DNA from: Terriglobales bacterium | GTDB taxonomy: Bacteria; Acidobacteriota; Terriglobia; Terriglobales; Acidobacteriaceae | Assembly (NCBI GenBank): GCA_015655585.1 | Contig: JAATEV010000109.1 | Coordinates: forward strand, 28,402 to 92,401 | Length of the DNA: 64,000 nucleotides | Direction of reading: 5' to 3' | Shown here: piece by piece, positions 8,818-17,257 of the stretch | Layout: each line of letters opens with the position of its first letter | Position numbering within the stretch: position 1 is the first letter of the stretch | The notes under the pieces: generated by a model | The model's input: only the letters and a program-made list of their open reading frames with translations | The model's database searches: none | What the model was told of the DNA's origin: nothing | Made by a program: the position numbers and the translations under genes

Positions 8818-9657
8818 TCAAACCACAAAGTTATCGATCAGCCGAGTCTTCCCCACAAACGCCGCCACCGCCACCAGCGTCCCCGGCCCCACCTGCTCCA
8901 CCGGCAGCAGAGTCCCAGAGTCCACTACCGCCAGAAAATCCACCACCACCCCGTCCTGCGCCTTCAACACACCCATCCCCGCATCCATCAAAGCCGCGCT
9001 GGAAACCTCTCCCCCCGCAATCCTCCCCTGCATCTCACCCAATGCGCGATGCAGCACCAAGGCCCGTTGCCGCTCCTCCGCGCTCAGGTAAGCGTTCCTG
9101 CTGCTCAAAGCCAGCCCATCCGCGTCCCGCACAATCGGACACCCAACAATCTCCACCTCAAAGTTCAGGTCAGCAACCATCCGCCGCAACACCGCCACCT
9201 GAGCGGCGTCCTTCATCCCGAAAAAAGCTCTGCACCGCCCCACCGCATGAAACAGCTTCGTCACCACCGTAGCCACGCCGGTAAAGTGCCCCGGCCGCGA
9301 AGCCCCATCCAGCCTGTCGCCGATTCCCGCCACCGTCACCGTAGTCTCCGCGCCCGCCGGATACATCTCCGCCACCTCCGGCGCAAATAAAGCCTCCACA
9401 CCCTCCGCCGTAAGCCGTTCCACGTCCTGCTCAAACGTGCGCGGATACTTCGCAAGGTCCTCCTTCGGCCCAAACTGCAACGGGTTCACAAAGATCGAAG
9501 CCACCACCACTCCGCACTCCGCCTTGGCCCGCCGCACCAGCGAAAGATGCCCTTCATGCAGAGCCCCCATCGTAGGCACAAACCCAACCACCTGCCCCGC
9601 AGCCCGAAACTCCGCACAAACCCGCTGCATCTCCGCCACCGTAGTCACAATCCGCAT
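8818..9657 (-). CDS. panC: Pantoate--beta-alanine ligase
   Basis: PanC joins pantoate and beta-alanine with ATP to make pantothenate, the last step before CoA assembly. The 279-residue length from ATG 9657 is normal. Diagnostic motifs are PTMGALHEGHLSLV (the HxGH nucleotide site), FVNPLQFGPKEDL, KDAAQVAVLRRM and LALSSRNAYLS (KMSKS-like loop). It lies 229 bases downstream of panB on the same strand. The space between them is taken mostly by a dispersed repeat, so the two probably do not form a tight operon. CoaBC, which acts later in the same route, is encoded 6 kb away on the same strand. Confidence 0.95.
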   Translation of the reverse strand: MRIVTTVAEMQRVCAEFRAAGQVVGFVPTMGALHEGHLSLVRRAKAECGVVVASIFVNPLQFGPKEDLAKYPRTFEQDVERLTAEGVEALFAPEVAEMYPAGAETTVTVAGIGDRLDGASRPGHFTGVATVVTKLFHAVGRCRAFFGMKDAAQVAVLRRMVADLNFEVEIVGCPIVRDADGLALSSRNAYLSAEERQRALVLHRALGEMQGRIAGGEVSSAALMDAGMGVLKAQDGVVVDFLAVVDSGTLLPVEQVGPGTLVAVAAFVGKTRLIDNFVV

Positions 9658-9782
9658 CATTCCCTCACTCGAACTCACAACACAAATCATCTACACCGAA
9701 GCAGCGAAGCTGCGCAGTAAAGAAACATCAGTATTTTGCTTTTGTTCTTGCTGTTGCCGTTGTCTGTTCTAGCCTTTAATCC

Positions 9783-9888
9783 AGCATTTGTCTTTAAATC
9801 GCCGTTGTCTTTCATCCGCGCCAATCCGCGAAATCCGCGGTCGCAAGTCTTTAAAATCAGTCTTTATCCCTTTGATCACCGTTACGCC
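9783..9888 (-). repeat. Dispersed repeat starting at the panB stop codon
   Basis: Read on the minus strand this begins GGCGTAACGGTGATCAAAGG directly after the panB stop codon (9889-9891) and continues with GGATAAAGACTGATTTTAAAG and a CCGCGGATTTCGCGGATTGG stretch. Close copies follow folK (29303 on) and the DUF2252 gene (36194 on). Downstream to 9660 nothing else is seen. Confidence 0.7.
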
Positions 9889-10788
9889 TTACTCCCCGGC
9901 CCCCACCTTCATCTCCATCAGCTCCCGAGTCTCCTGCGACAGGTGATAGCTCTCAGCATCCGCCGGAAACCGCCGGGCCTCCACATCCGCCTTGTATTCG
10001 TTCAACGCGCCAAGCATCACCCCAGCCACATCCGCGTATCGCCGCACAAACTTCGCCGGAGCCGCAAACGTCATCGACATCATGTCATGCAGCACCAGGA
10101 TCTGCCCATCGCACTCCGGCCCTGCGCCAATCCCGATCGTCGGCACCCGCAGCTCCTCTGTCACCACCTTCGCCAGCTCTCGCGGAACGCCCTCCAGCAC
10201 AATCGCAAACGCGCCCGCCTCTTCCAGGGCCAGCGCATCGGCGCGCAGCTCGTCGATCGCCGCCATCGTCTTGCCCTGCACCTTGTACCCACCCATTCGA
10301 TGCACGCTCTGCGGAGTCAGCCCGATATGCCCCATCACCGGAACCTCCGCGTCCACAATCCTCTTCACCAGCTCCGCCCGCTCGCGTCCGCCCTCCAGCT
10401 TCACCGCCTCCGCGCCTGCTTCCTTCACAAACCGCACCGCGTTCGCCACGCCCTCCCGAGCATCCACCTGGTAGCTGCCAAACGGCATATCCGACACCAC
10501 CAGCGCCCGCCGCACCCCGCGCCGAACGCCCCGCGTATACAGCAGCATCTCGTCCATCGTGATCGCCAGCGTATTCTCCTGCCCCTGCATCACCATCGCC
10601 AGCGAGTCGCCTACCAGCACAAAGTCCAGCCCAGCCTCATCCACCAGCCGCGCCGAGGCATAGTCATATGCCGTCACCGCCGCAATCGGCCGGTGCAGCA
10701 TTTTTTTTTCCAGCAACGAGGGAACCGTAACCTTCGTCAGCGACGCGCCACCACCCGCCGCCTCGGTACGAAACGTAGTCAAGCTCAT
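9889..10788 (-). CDS. panB: 3-methyl-2-oxobutanoate hydroxymethyltransferase
   Basis: PanB transfers a hydroxymethyl group from methylene-tetrahydrofolate to 2-oxoisovalerate, giving ketopantoate. It is a 299-residue TIM-barrel enzyme; motifs are AVTAYDYASARLVDEAG, VLVGDSLAMVMQG (metal-binding Asp), MPFGSYQ, VKLEGG, MGHIGLTPQSV and IGIGAGPECDGQILV. The start at ATG 10788 is supported by GGAG six bases upstream (minus strand); earlier in-frame ATG and other starts lack this spacing. A run of nine A residues (LEKKM codons, around 10701-10709) is a possible slippage spot. It is the first gene of the panB-panC-dsbA-like string. Confidence 0.95.
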   Translation of the reverse strand: MSLTTFRTEAAGGGASLTKVTVPSLLEKKMLHRPIAAVTAYDYASARLVDEAGLDFVLVGDSLAMVMQGQENTLAITMDEMLLYTRGVRRGVRRALVVSDMPFGSYQVDAREGVANAVRFVKEAGAEAVKLEGGRERAELVKRIVDAEVPVMGHIGLTPQSVHRMGGYKVQGKTMAAIDELRADALALEEAGAFAIVLEGVPRELAKVVTEELRVPTIGIGAGPECDGQILVLHDMMSMTFAAPAKFVRRYADVAGVMLGALNEYKADVEARRFPADAESYHLSQETRELMEMKVGAGE

Positions 10789-11060
10789 AACCATCTCCAG
10801 TACAGCTCCACCGCGCGTCCTCTTATCAATCAAGAACTTTGGCCGGATACCGCCTGCCCCGGCAACCTCCCGGGTCCGCTTAAAACCCTACGCCTCCTCG
10901 CCTATCGTCCGCAAGCAACTATCTTGCAAACATACCCCCGCAAACGAGAGTTGTACTCCACCGCAATTTGCCTCATTCTGTCTATGTGAAGGCGTTTTTC
11001 TGGAGCAAGCGGAACCCCTTATTCGACAGGAGCATGGGCAGCGTGTCGAGAGGGAAGATC

Positions 11061-11564
11061 ATGCAACTGTCCGTTCTCGCGCTGTGCTCATTCGCTGTTC
11101 TTCCCCTTCAGGCGTCTTCTCCAGACACCTCTCCCCTGCCGGTCTCCGCCGTGGCCGATAAAGTAGTCGTCCTCAAAGGCGAAAGAAAGCTCCAGCTCCT
11201 CCACGGCGCCGAAGTGCTGAAGACATACAGGGTCGCCTTAGGCGGCTCCCCCGTCGGCCCCAAGAGCAAACAAGGCGACCACAAGACCCCCGAAGGCACC
11301 TACATCCTCGACCGCCACAACCCCCACAGCCTGTACCACCGGTCCATCCACATCTCCTACCCCAACGACGAAGACGTAGCCCGAGCGCGCAAGCTGGGCG
11401 TCCTCACCGGCGGCGACGTCTTCCTCCACGGCCTGCCCAACGACTTCCGCGGCCTGCTCGCCCCCGGCGACTGGACCGACGGCTGCATCGCCCTCACCAA
11501 CGAAGAGATCGACGAGATCTGGCGCGTCGTGCCCGACGGCACCCCCATAGAAATCAAGCCCTAG
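11061..11564 (+). CDS. Short L,D-transpeptidase family protein
   Basis: The product is 167 residues from ATG 11061, which has GAGAGG six to seven bases upstream and is followed by a signal peptide (MQLSVLALCSFAVLPLQA). One YkuD domain fills the rest: HKTPEGTY, then FLHGLP and the catalytic DWTDGCIALTNEEI with the nucleophile Cys. Such enzymes make 3-3 cross-links in peptidoglycan or attach lipoproteins to it. The more common SHGC is TDGC here, as in a known subgroup, so it should still be active. An extended frame to 10968 adds a sequence without a better start. It converges with the larger L,D-transpeptidase, 12 bases apart. Confidence 0.85.
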   Translation: MQLSVLALCSFAVLPLQASSPDTSPLPVSAVADKVVVLKGERKLQLLHGAEVLKTYRVALGGSPVGPKSKQGDHKTPEGTYILDRHNPHSLYHRSIHISYPNDEDVARARKLGVLTGGDVFLHGLPNDFRGLLAPGDWTDGCIALTNEEIDEIWRVVPDGTPIEIKP

Positions 11565-11576
11565 CCATCCGCATTC

Positions 11577-13331
11577 TTACTTAGGATACGGATACCCCCG
11601 AGCCAGACTAAGCCGCAAAGTCCGGTCATGGTCATAGATATCGTGGAAGAAGTGAACCTCGCCGTTCTCATTCACCACCACGGTCATGTAGAAGATCATC
11701 ACCGGAATCACCGGCGAGACGTTCACCCGCACATTATCCCCGCCCGCCTGCATCGCGTGCTTCACCTTGTCCAAATCCCAGCCGGGAGTCTTCCTCAGCA
11801 GCCAAGCCGCAAGCTGCGCCGGGTACTCCACGTGGATGCACCCATGGCTGCTCACGCGCTTGATCTCGCCCTCAGCCCCGTCCACCTCCTGCGAGAACAT
11901 ATCCAGACTCTCCGGCGTGTCGTGGATATAAACATCATGCGCATTCGGGAACATGAACTTGATCAGCCCCATCCCGTTCTCCGGCCCCGGCGGCTGCCTC
12001 ACCGCCAGCTTGCCCGCCCGTATCTGCTGCAACATCGCAGGCGTCACATTCCCCTCGCGAATCGCCTTCCCACCCCCACCCCCACCCACCAGCTCCAGGT
12101 CGTTCTCCTCCAGCGACGGATTCTTCTCCAGCTCCGGCACAATCTCGTTCTTCAGAATGTTCGGCGTAGGCGTCCAGTACGGACGGAAGATCATGTACTG
12201 AATATTGTTCTCGAACATGGGCGTCTGGTGGTTATAGTCCTCGCCCACATTCACCCGCATCGTAATGTCCACGCCCATCTTCTCGTTGAAGCCATACAGC
12301 CGAAACTCCGGAACATTAATCACCACCGGCGGCTGTGTGAACTTGTACGGCAGCCAGCGATACCGCTCCAGCGCCAACTGCATCTGGCCAATCCTGTCCT
12401 TCAGCGGAACATTCATCTCCACCACCGTCTTGTAGTCCAAATCACCCGAAGGCCGCATCCCCAGACGCCCCTGGAAGTGCTTCACCGCATCCACCAGCGG
12501 CCCCTCATACACCTTCGCATCCGCCGGAACCGTCACCGTCTCCGGCAGATCGCCCAGCAGCCGCAGCCGCGCCGCCAGCCCCGCCACCCCCGTGTACTGG
12601 CCGCCCGGCAACACCCCACCCACGTCCAGCACCTTCTCGCCATCGCCCGTCTTCGCCAACTCCATATAATGCTGCAAAGCCCCCAGCAACCGCTTATACC
12701 CCGGAAACGGCGGCTCCACCGCCACCAGTTCCGCACGCAGATCAGTGCCCTCAGCACTATTCACCAGCCGTTCGCGAACATACTGCGGTAGATCCAGCTT
12801 CTTGTAGCTGACATCGAACTCAAACCCTAGGTTCTCCGGGTTCACCCTGCCAATATGCGTGTCGGAGATATACCGCATCACGCAAACCGTAAGCGCCGCA
12901 TCGAACCGGGCCTCATCGTCAGCCCCATGCGCACCCTTCAGCAAAGCCAGCCGATCCGCCCAGCGCGAGCCATCATAATCCTCCGCCAGCAAACCCTTAG
13001 TATCCGCATCCCGCAAGATACCGATAAGCGCAAGCGCCTGAGGCGTAGGCGCTCCATTAGCAACCCAAGCCAGCCTGTACCCAACAGGCCGATAAAAATT
13101 CACCACATGCGCCCGATAGTCCGAGAAATCAGGCCAACGCAGATCATCAAGACGCCCAGCAGCCGCAATCGCACTAAGCCGCCCCGCCACACCATCCGCA
13201 GCCTGCACCGCACCAGCCTTCACGCCAGCCGCAGGAGAACTCTTCCGAGCCTGAGCAAAGCTCCGCCCGCCAGAAGGCATCAAAACAGCAAAAAACAAAG
13301 TGGCAATCTCAAGTCGCCGTAGAGAGCGCAC
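11577..13331 (-). CDS. L,D-transpeptidase with peptidoglycan-binding domain (YcbB/LdtD-like)
   Basis: A 584-residue protein with a signal peptide (ending near GGRSFAQ), an N-terminal scaffold domain (about 60-240), a peptidoglycan-binding motif (AVKHFQGRLGMRPSGDLDYKT split near 285-305) and a large catalytic YkuD domain with an inserted lid (about 340-545). The active site is RVSSHGCIHVE with Cys and the upstream His in VYIHDTP. This is the layout of E. coli LdtD, which makes meso-DAP 3-3 cross-links in the periplasm. A poly-Gly stretch (GGGGGG) lies in the lid. Two L,D-transpeptidases end to end suggest a local wall-remodelling locus, but they are on opposite strands and not co-transcribed. 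Confidence 0.88.
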   Translation of the reverse strand: MRSLRRLEIATLFFAVLMPSGGRSFAQARKSSPAAGVKAGAVQAADGVAGRLSAIAAAGRLDDLRWPDFSDYRAHVVNFYRPVGYRLAWVANGAPTPQALALIGILRDADTKGLLAEDYDGSRWADRLALLKGAHGADDEARFDAALTVCVMRYISDTHIGRVNPENLGFEFDVSYKKLDLPQYVRERLVNSAEGTDLRAELVAVEPPFPGYKRLLGALQHYMELAKTGDGEKVLDVGGVLPGGQYTGVAGLAARLRLLGDLPETVTVPADAKVYEGPLVDAVKHFQGRLGMRPSGDLDYKTVVEMNVPLKDRIGQMQLALERYRWLPYKFTQPPVVINVPEFRLYGFNEKMGVDITMRVNVGEDYNHQTPMFENNIQYMIFRPYWTPTPNILKNEIVPELEKNPSLEENDLELVGGGGGGKAIREGNVTPAMLQQIRAGKLAVRQPPGPENGMGLIKFMFPNAHDVYIHDTPESLDMFSQEVDGAEGEIKRVSSHGCIHVEYPAQLAAWLLRKTPGWDLDKVKHAMQAGGDNVRVNVSPVIPVMIFYMTVVVNENGEVHFFHDIYDHDRTLRLSLARGYPYPK

Positions 13332-13691
13332 GAGTCATTCCTCCAAGGGGAGACTAACGAATCATCCTGTCCAGATACGCGGCCCATCATACGCAGCCAT
13401 CATCTCTGGATGATTACGAAATCGCTTCGCCATCCATCGAAAAGCGAGAACGGCGTTTCGCAGGACGAACGCACAACCTGATCACCCATTGCTTTTTCCT
13501 CTTTGTTGTCATTCCCGAAGGGAATCTGCGTTTCTTCGCAGGACGACTGTTTTGAACCGGGATCATCACCTCCAAACATGGGCGTTTCTCCTTACCTATT
13601 TCTTTTGGAGGATGGGATTTAATGCCAGAATATCTGCACAACCACGAATTTTGATTCCTTTTGTCGTTCGATTCTAGTTATTCTCCGAACC
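13332..13691. other. Gene-free gap with one copy of the CAGATTCCC repeat
   Basis: The gap is AT-richer than its surroundings. At 13502-13533 it carries, in reverse orientation, the repeat whose core is CAGATTCCCTTCGGGAATGA; other copies lie at 19.0, 19.3, 29.6, 34.5 and 36.3 kb. The phrase TTTCGCAGGACGA also occurs twice (around 13457 and 13533). No gene is visible. Confidence 0.6.
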
Positions 13692-14495
13692 ATGAGGCAG
13701 AGAGGAATACTTCACTTCATCCTGATTCTTGTTGTTGGTCTAGTCGGTACACTCAGCGCCTACGCGCAATCGATTTCCGGAGTGATATTAGATTCAGAAG
13801 GAAAGCCGCTGACTGGCGTAGAAGTCTACGGCACCCAGGAGAGTTGCTGCCCTATGTCCGTGCCTTGGATGGTTACGGGGTCGAATGGGAAGTATGTGCT
13901 TAAAAACGCTGGGCCAATACTCCATTTCCGTCGGATTGATTTGAGACCGATGTCGTTACGAATTGTTGGGACCCGCACACTCAACGCTACTATGATGTCC
14001 AGCGAATCATCCATGATCATACCGATGTGCGAAGGATCGACTTCTAGCCGATTCGGTGATTTTTTAAAATTTAGGCCTTCGCCCGCACATCGCATTCAGT
14101 CTGGTCGAGATGTCGACTATGAATCGTACGGATTCCAGTCGGTTGGCGGAGGCTCGCTCGAAAGCTGGTTCGGACCAACTGCTGCAAGCGTCGACACATT
14201 CAAGGATCGGTATATCAGATCTAAGGAGTTCTCTGAACGTGCTGTCTTTGTACCCACATTGGGTGTAGTTGGAATAGATGCGTCAGGTACATACTTTAAC
14301 GGCAGGCGATGGCGGTGGGTCGGAACCAACCCAGAAATTCCAAAGGCCGCATCTTTATCTGAGCAACCGAGATATACATGGCATCTGAGTGTGGCTACGA
14401 ATGGTATTGGTTATGACAACGCTTCGGCGGATGACCAGAAAGCGTTCGATGCAGTCATTGATTCCGCTTGCGCACGCAATGTTCTCGAGCATTAG
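13692..14495 (+). CDS. Secreted protein with carboxypeptidase-regulatory-like domain
   Basis: The 267-residue protein has a clear signal peptide (residues 1-26, ending SAYAQ) followed by SISGVILDSEGKPLTGVEVY, the first strands of a carboxypeptidase regulatory-like (transthyretin-fold) domain that is very common in acidobacterial secreted proteins. The remainder (about 90-267) matches nothing I recognise. The gene is visibly AT-richer and less biased in codon third positions than its neighbours, as is the gap before it, which may mean late acquisition. The function is unknown; an extracytoplasmic location is the only safe statement. Confidence 0.6.
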   Translation: MRQRGILHFILILVVGLVGTLSAYAQSISGVILDSEGKPLTGVEVYGTQESCCPMSVPWMVTGSNGKYVLKNAGPILHFRRIDLRPMSLRIVGTRTLNATMMSSESSMIIPMCEGSTSSRFGDFLKFRPSPAHRIQSGRDVDYESYGFQSVGGGSLESWFGPTAASVDTFKDRYIRSKEFSERAVFVPTLGVVGIDASGTYFNGRRWRWVGTNPEIPKAASLSEQPRYTWHLSVATNGIGYDNASADDQKAFDAVIDSACARNVLEH

Positions 14496-14630
14496 GCATC
14501 CCTGAGCCGCTATAGTGTCGTCGCCAGTTACGCAGCATTAGCAAGGGAAAGTAGGCTTATAGGAAGCTGCAACCTCTCCCCGAATTACGGCTCATGCCGA
14601 ACGCGAACAAGCCAGATCATCACCAAACCC

Positions 14631-14804
14631 TCACCGAGCAAAAATCTGGTGCACCATAAACCCAAGAAAACCCATAACCGCAAACACCGTCCCGAACAAG
14701 CCCGAAGCGATAAAGATCGAAGCCGCCCGCTTCTTCTCCGGGGTCGGCGGTGTAATCCCCACGGTCATGATGAATCCATCCACAATGCCATCGATCAGGT
14801 GCAT
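14631..14804 (-). CDS. Small single-pass membrane protein, 57 residues
   Basis: This short gene starts at ATG 14804 with AGGAGGT seven bases upstream, the strongest ribosome site in this part of the window, and ends at TGA 14631. The predicted protein starts MHLIDGIVDGFIMTVGITPP, then has a charged patch PEKKRAA (about 22-28) and a hydrophobic helix (about 29-52, IFIASGLFGTVFAVMGFLGF) before a short basic end. One membrane span, or two if the N-terminal segment inserts, is likely. I do not recognise the family. It is divergent from the AraC regulator at 14919. Confidence 0.65.
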   Translation of the reverse strand: MHLIDGIVDGFIMTVGITPPTPEKKRAASIFIASGLFGTVFAVMGFLGFMVHQIFAR

Positions 14805-14918
14805 CTCACTACCTCCTGCTGCTCATCTTTAGAGATACTCCTCCGCACCCGCCCATAGTGGTCTATTCTTGCTTCCTCCTGTCAGTTCTTGCGGCAAAGC
14901 CTCCCGCAAGTCACTATC

Positions 14919-15884
14919 ATGGAAGCAGGAAGGCAGAGACCGTTGCCCCCACGCCAAGCCCAGGCCGAAGCTTCCCCCGCAGCGCAACCCCAACGCGCTC
15001 AGGAAACCCGCATCTCCGTCCTCCGCGGCGACCACACCGTCCCGCTCTTGCCCGACCAGCCCCTCACCAGCAACCGCCACTCCCTATGGAAGGGTGTCCT
15101 CCTCGAAAAGCACCGCGTAGGCGCGGTCGAGATTCCCGAGCACGAGCACTCCACCTTCTGCCTCCACCTCCAGACCAGCGGTCCCGTCGAAATGGACTGG
15201 TCCACCGGAGGCCGCACCGGCCACCTCCACACCGACGCCGGAAACCTCATCTTCCTCCCGCCCCGCACCCGCGACAGCATCCTCTGGCACGGCCCCTCCC
15301 AGCGCATCATCGCCTCCATCGACCCATCCATCTTCGTCCAGGCCGCCAATCAGCTTGAGATGAAGCAGCTCCCCGACTTCGACCTCCTCTGGTCCTTCCA
15401 CGACGATCAGGTTCGCCTCCTCCTCACCGAGATGGAGCGCGAGGCCTCCTCCAACTGGTCCACCGGCCCCCTCTACGGCGACCTCCTCGGCCTCTCGCTC
15501 TCCATCGCCCTCATCCGCAAATACGGACGCGTTCCCACCGCACCGCCACCCACCACCGGCGGCATCGCACCCGCCGCGCTACGCCGTGTTTTGGAGTTCA
15601 TCGAAGCCAACCTCGCCACCGAAGTCCGCCTCGAAGACCTCGCCGCCGTCGCCAACCTGAGCCTCTACCACTTCGCCCGAGCCTTCCGCCACAGCATGGG
15701 AACCACGCCCCACCAGCACGTTCTCCAGCGCAGAATCGCCACAGCCAAGGCTCTCCTGCGCCGGCCCGGCGCGAACATCGACGCCGTAGCCAACGCCACC
15801 GGCTTCGCCGACGCCAGCCACTTCTCCAAAACCTTCCGTAAACAGGCCGGAATCACGCCGAAAAACTGGCAACGCCAGTCCTGA
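14919..15884 (+). CDS. AraC family transcriptional regulator
   Basis: The 321-residue protein has an N-terminal cupin-like ligand domain (about 25-190, with EIPEHEHSTFCLHLQ and an HTDAGNLIFLPPRTRD strand). A C-terminal AraC DNA-binding domain with two helix-turn-helix units follows (about 215-318: LEDLAAVANLSLYHFARAF and IDAVANATGFADASHFSKTF). Such proteins activate or repress nearby genes in response to small molecules. ATG 14919 is preferred over TTG 14889. The divergent small membrane protein gene (14804) shares its 114-bp upstream region and is the nearest candidate target; this link is inference. Confidence 0.88.
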   Translation: MEAGRQRPLPPRQAQAEASPAAQPQRAQETRISVLRGDHTVPLLPDQPLTSNRHSLWKGVLLEKHRVGAVEIPEHEHSTFCLHLQTSGPVEMDWSTGGRTGHLHTDAGNLIFLPPRTRDSILWHGPSQRIIASIDPSIFVQAANQLEMKQLPDFDLLWSFHDDQVRLLLTEMEREASSNWSTGPLYGDLLGLSLSIALIRKYGRVPTAPPPTTGGIAPAALRRVLEFIEANLATEVRLEDLAAVANLSLYHFARAFRHSMGTTPHQHVLQRRIATAKALLRRPGANIDAVANATGFADASHFSKTFRKQAGITPKNWQRQS

Positions 15885-15907
15885 CCAGCAGAATTATTTT
15901 TTAGTTC

Positions 15908-17179
15908 TTACTCTGAAAGCGCGAGCCCCTTACCCCGCAGCTTCTTCACCTCATCCAGAATCCGCCCCGCCATCTCCCTCTTCAACATAGCCGGAAACTG
16001 GACCTCGCCACCCCGCGTTAGAAAGCTCCCCGAGTTCCTCTCAGAATCGAACCCCAGCCCAGCCTCCGAGACGTCGTTCACCACCACCGCATCCACGCCC
16101 TTGCGCTCCAGCTTGCCTCTTCCATTCGCCAGAACGTCCTCCGTCTCCGCCGCAAACCCCACCACCAGCGTTCCCGGCCTGCGCTTGGTCGCGGCCTCCC
16201 GCAGAATGTCCTCCGTGCTCTCCAGTTCCAGCGTCATCACCCGGGTCTTCTCCCGCTTGATCTTCTGCGCCGCCACGCCCTTCACCCTGTAGTCGCTCAC
16301 CGCCGCCGCCATCACCATCACCGTAGCCTCACCCAGCCGCTGCATCACCGCCGCCCGCATCTCCTCGGCAGATACAACCGGCACCATCTCTACTCCAGAC
16401 GGACACTCCAGCCCCGTGACCGCGCTCACCAGAATCACCCTGGCCCCACGAGCCTTCGCTGCCTCGGCCACGGCATACCCCATCCGCCCGCTCGACCGGT
16501 TCCCGATAAATCGCACCGGATCAATCGCCTCCCGCGTCCCTCCCGCCGTCACCAGCACGGTCTCTCCAGCAAAATCCACCTCGGTCTCCAGAGACCCTTC
16601 GCGCAAAACCTCCACCACCACCCGGGCAATCTCCTCCGGTTCAGCCAGCCGTCCACCGCCCACCATTCCGCAGGCCAGATACCCACTCCCCGGCTCCACC
16701 ACCCTCACACCCCGCGCTCGCAGAATCTCCACATTCGCCCGCGTGGCCGGATGCTCCCACATCACCACGTTCATCGCCGGAGCCACAATCACCGGCCCAT
16801 GCATCGCCAGATACATCGTGGATAAAAAATCTCCCGCCAGCCCATGTGCGAACTTCGCCAGCGTATCCGCCGTAGCCGGAGCCACCACCAGCGCCCGCGT
16901 CGTCTGCGCCTCCTGCACATGCTCCACCGACGACACTCCCGCCGCCGCACCCTCGGCGTTTCCCACGCCTGCGCGATCTCCCCAGAGCCCTGTAATTACG
17001 CGGTGTCCCGAGATCGCCTCAAACGTTAACGGCCCGACGAACTTCTCTGCCGCTTCCGTCATGACCACGTGCGGGTCCAGCCCGGCTTCCTGCAACAACC
17101 GAACCAGCTCCACGGCCTTATAAGCGGCGATCCCTCCGCAGACCCCGACTGTAACCTTCATATTTTCAGCGTTCATCAT
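15908..17179 (-). CDS. coaBC: Bifunctional phosphopantothenoylcysteine decarboxylase/phosphopantothenate--cysteine ligase
   Basis: CoaBC couples 4'-phosphopantothenate to cysteine and decarboxylates the product to 4'-phosphopantetheine in CoA synthesis. The protein is 423 residues. The flavin-binding CoaC half (about 7-190) shows GVCGGIAAYK, LVVAPATADTLAKFAHGLA, PAMNVVMW and the Cys-containing lid GYLACGMVGGGRLAEP. The CoaB half (about 207-420) shows VTAGGTREAIDPVRFIGNRS and AAAVSDYRVK. ATG 17179 and ATG 17176 follow GGAAGAG closely; ATG 17161 would also give a complete enzyme. It is divergent from ruvA across a 78-bp gap, exactly where the strand composition flips. Confidence 0.95.
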   Translation of the reverse strand: MMNAENMKVTVGVCGGIAAYKAVELVRLLQEAGLDPHVVMTEAAEKFVGPLTFEAISGHRVITGLWGDRAGVGNAEGAAAGVSSVEHVQEAQTTRALVVAPATADTLAKFAHGLAGDFLSTMYLAMHGPVIVAPAMNVVMWEHPATRANVEILRARGVRVVEPGSGYLACGMVGGGRLAEPEEIARVVVEVLREGSLETEVDFAGETVLVTAGGTREAIDPVRFIGNRSSGRMGYAVAEAAKARGARVILVSAVTGLECPSGVEMVPVVSAEEMRAAVMQRLGEATVMVMAAAVSDYRVKGVAAQKIKREKTRVMTLELESTEDILREAATKRRPGTLVVGFAAETEDVLANGRGKLERKGVDAVVVNDVSEAGLGFDSERNSGSFLTRGGEVQFPAMLKREMAGRILDEVKKLRGKGLALSE

Positions 17180-17257
17180 CTCTTCCGCCTGGCAACGATG
17201 GTCTCACAGCCACCCCGCCTGCTGCATCTTTCGCTGGCGGGCTACAATCCGAGAAGC

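Noticed and set aside
17180..17257. Replication origin sequence at the skew flip
   Set aside because: No AT-rich unwinding region or DnaA-box cluster is seen, so only the skew flip itself is reported.
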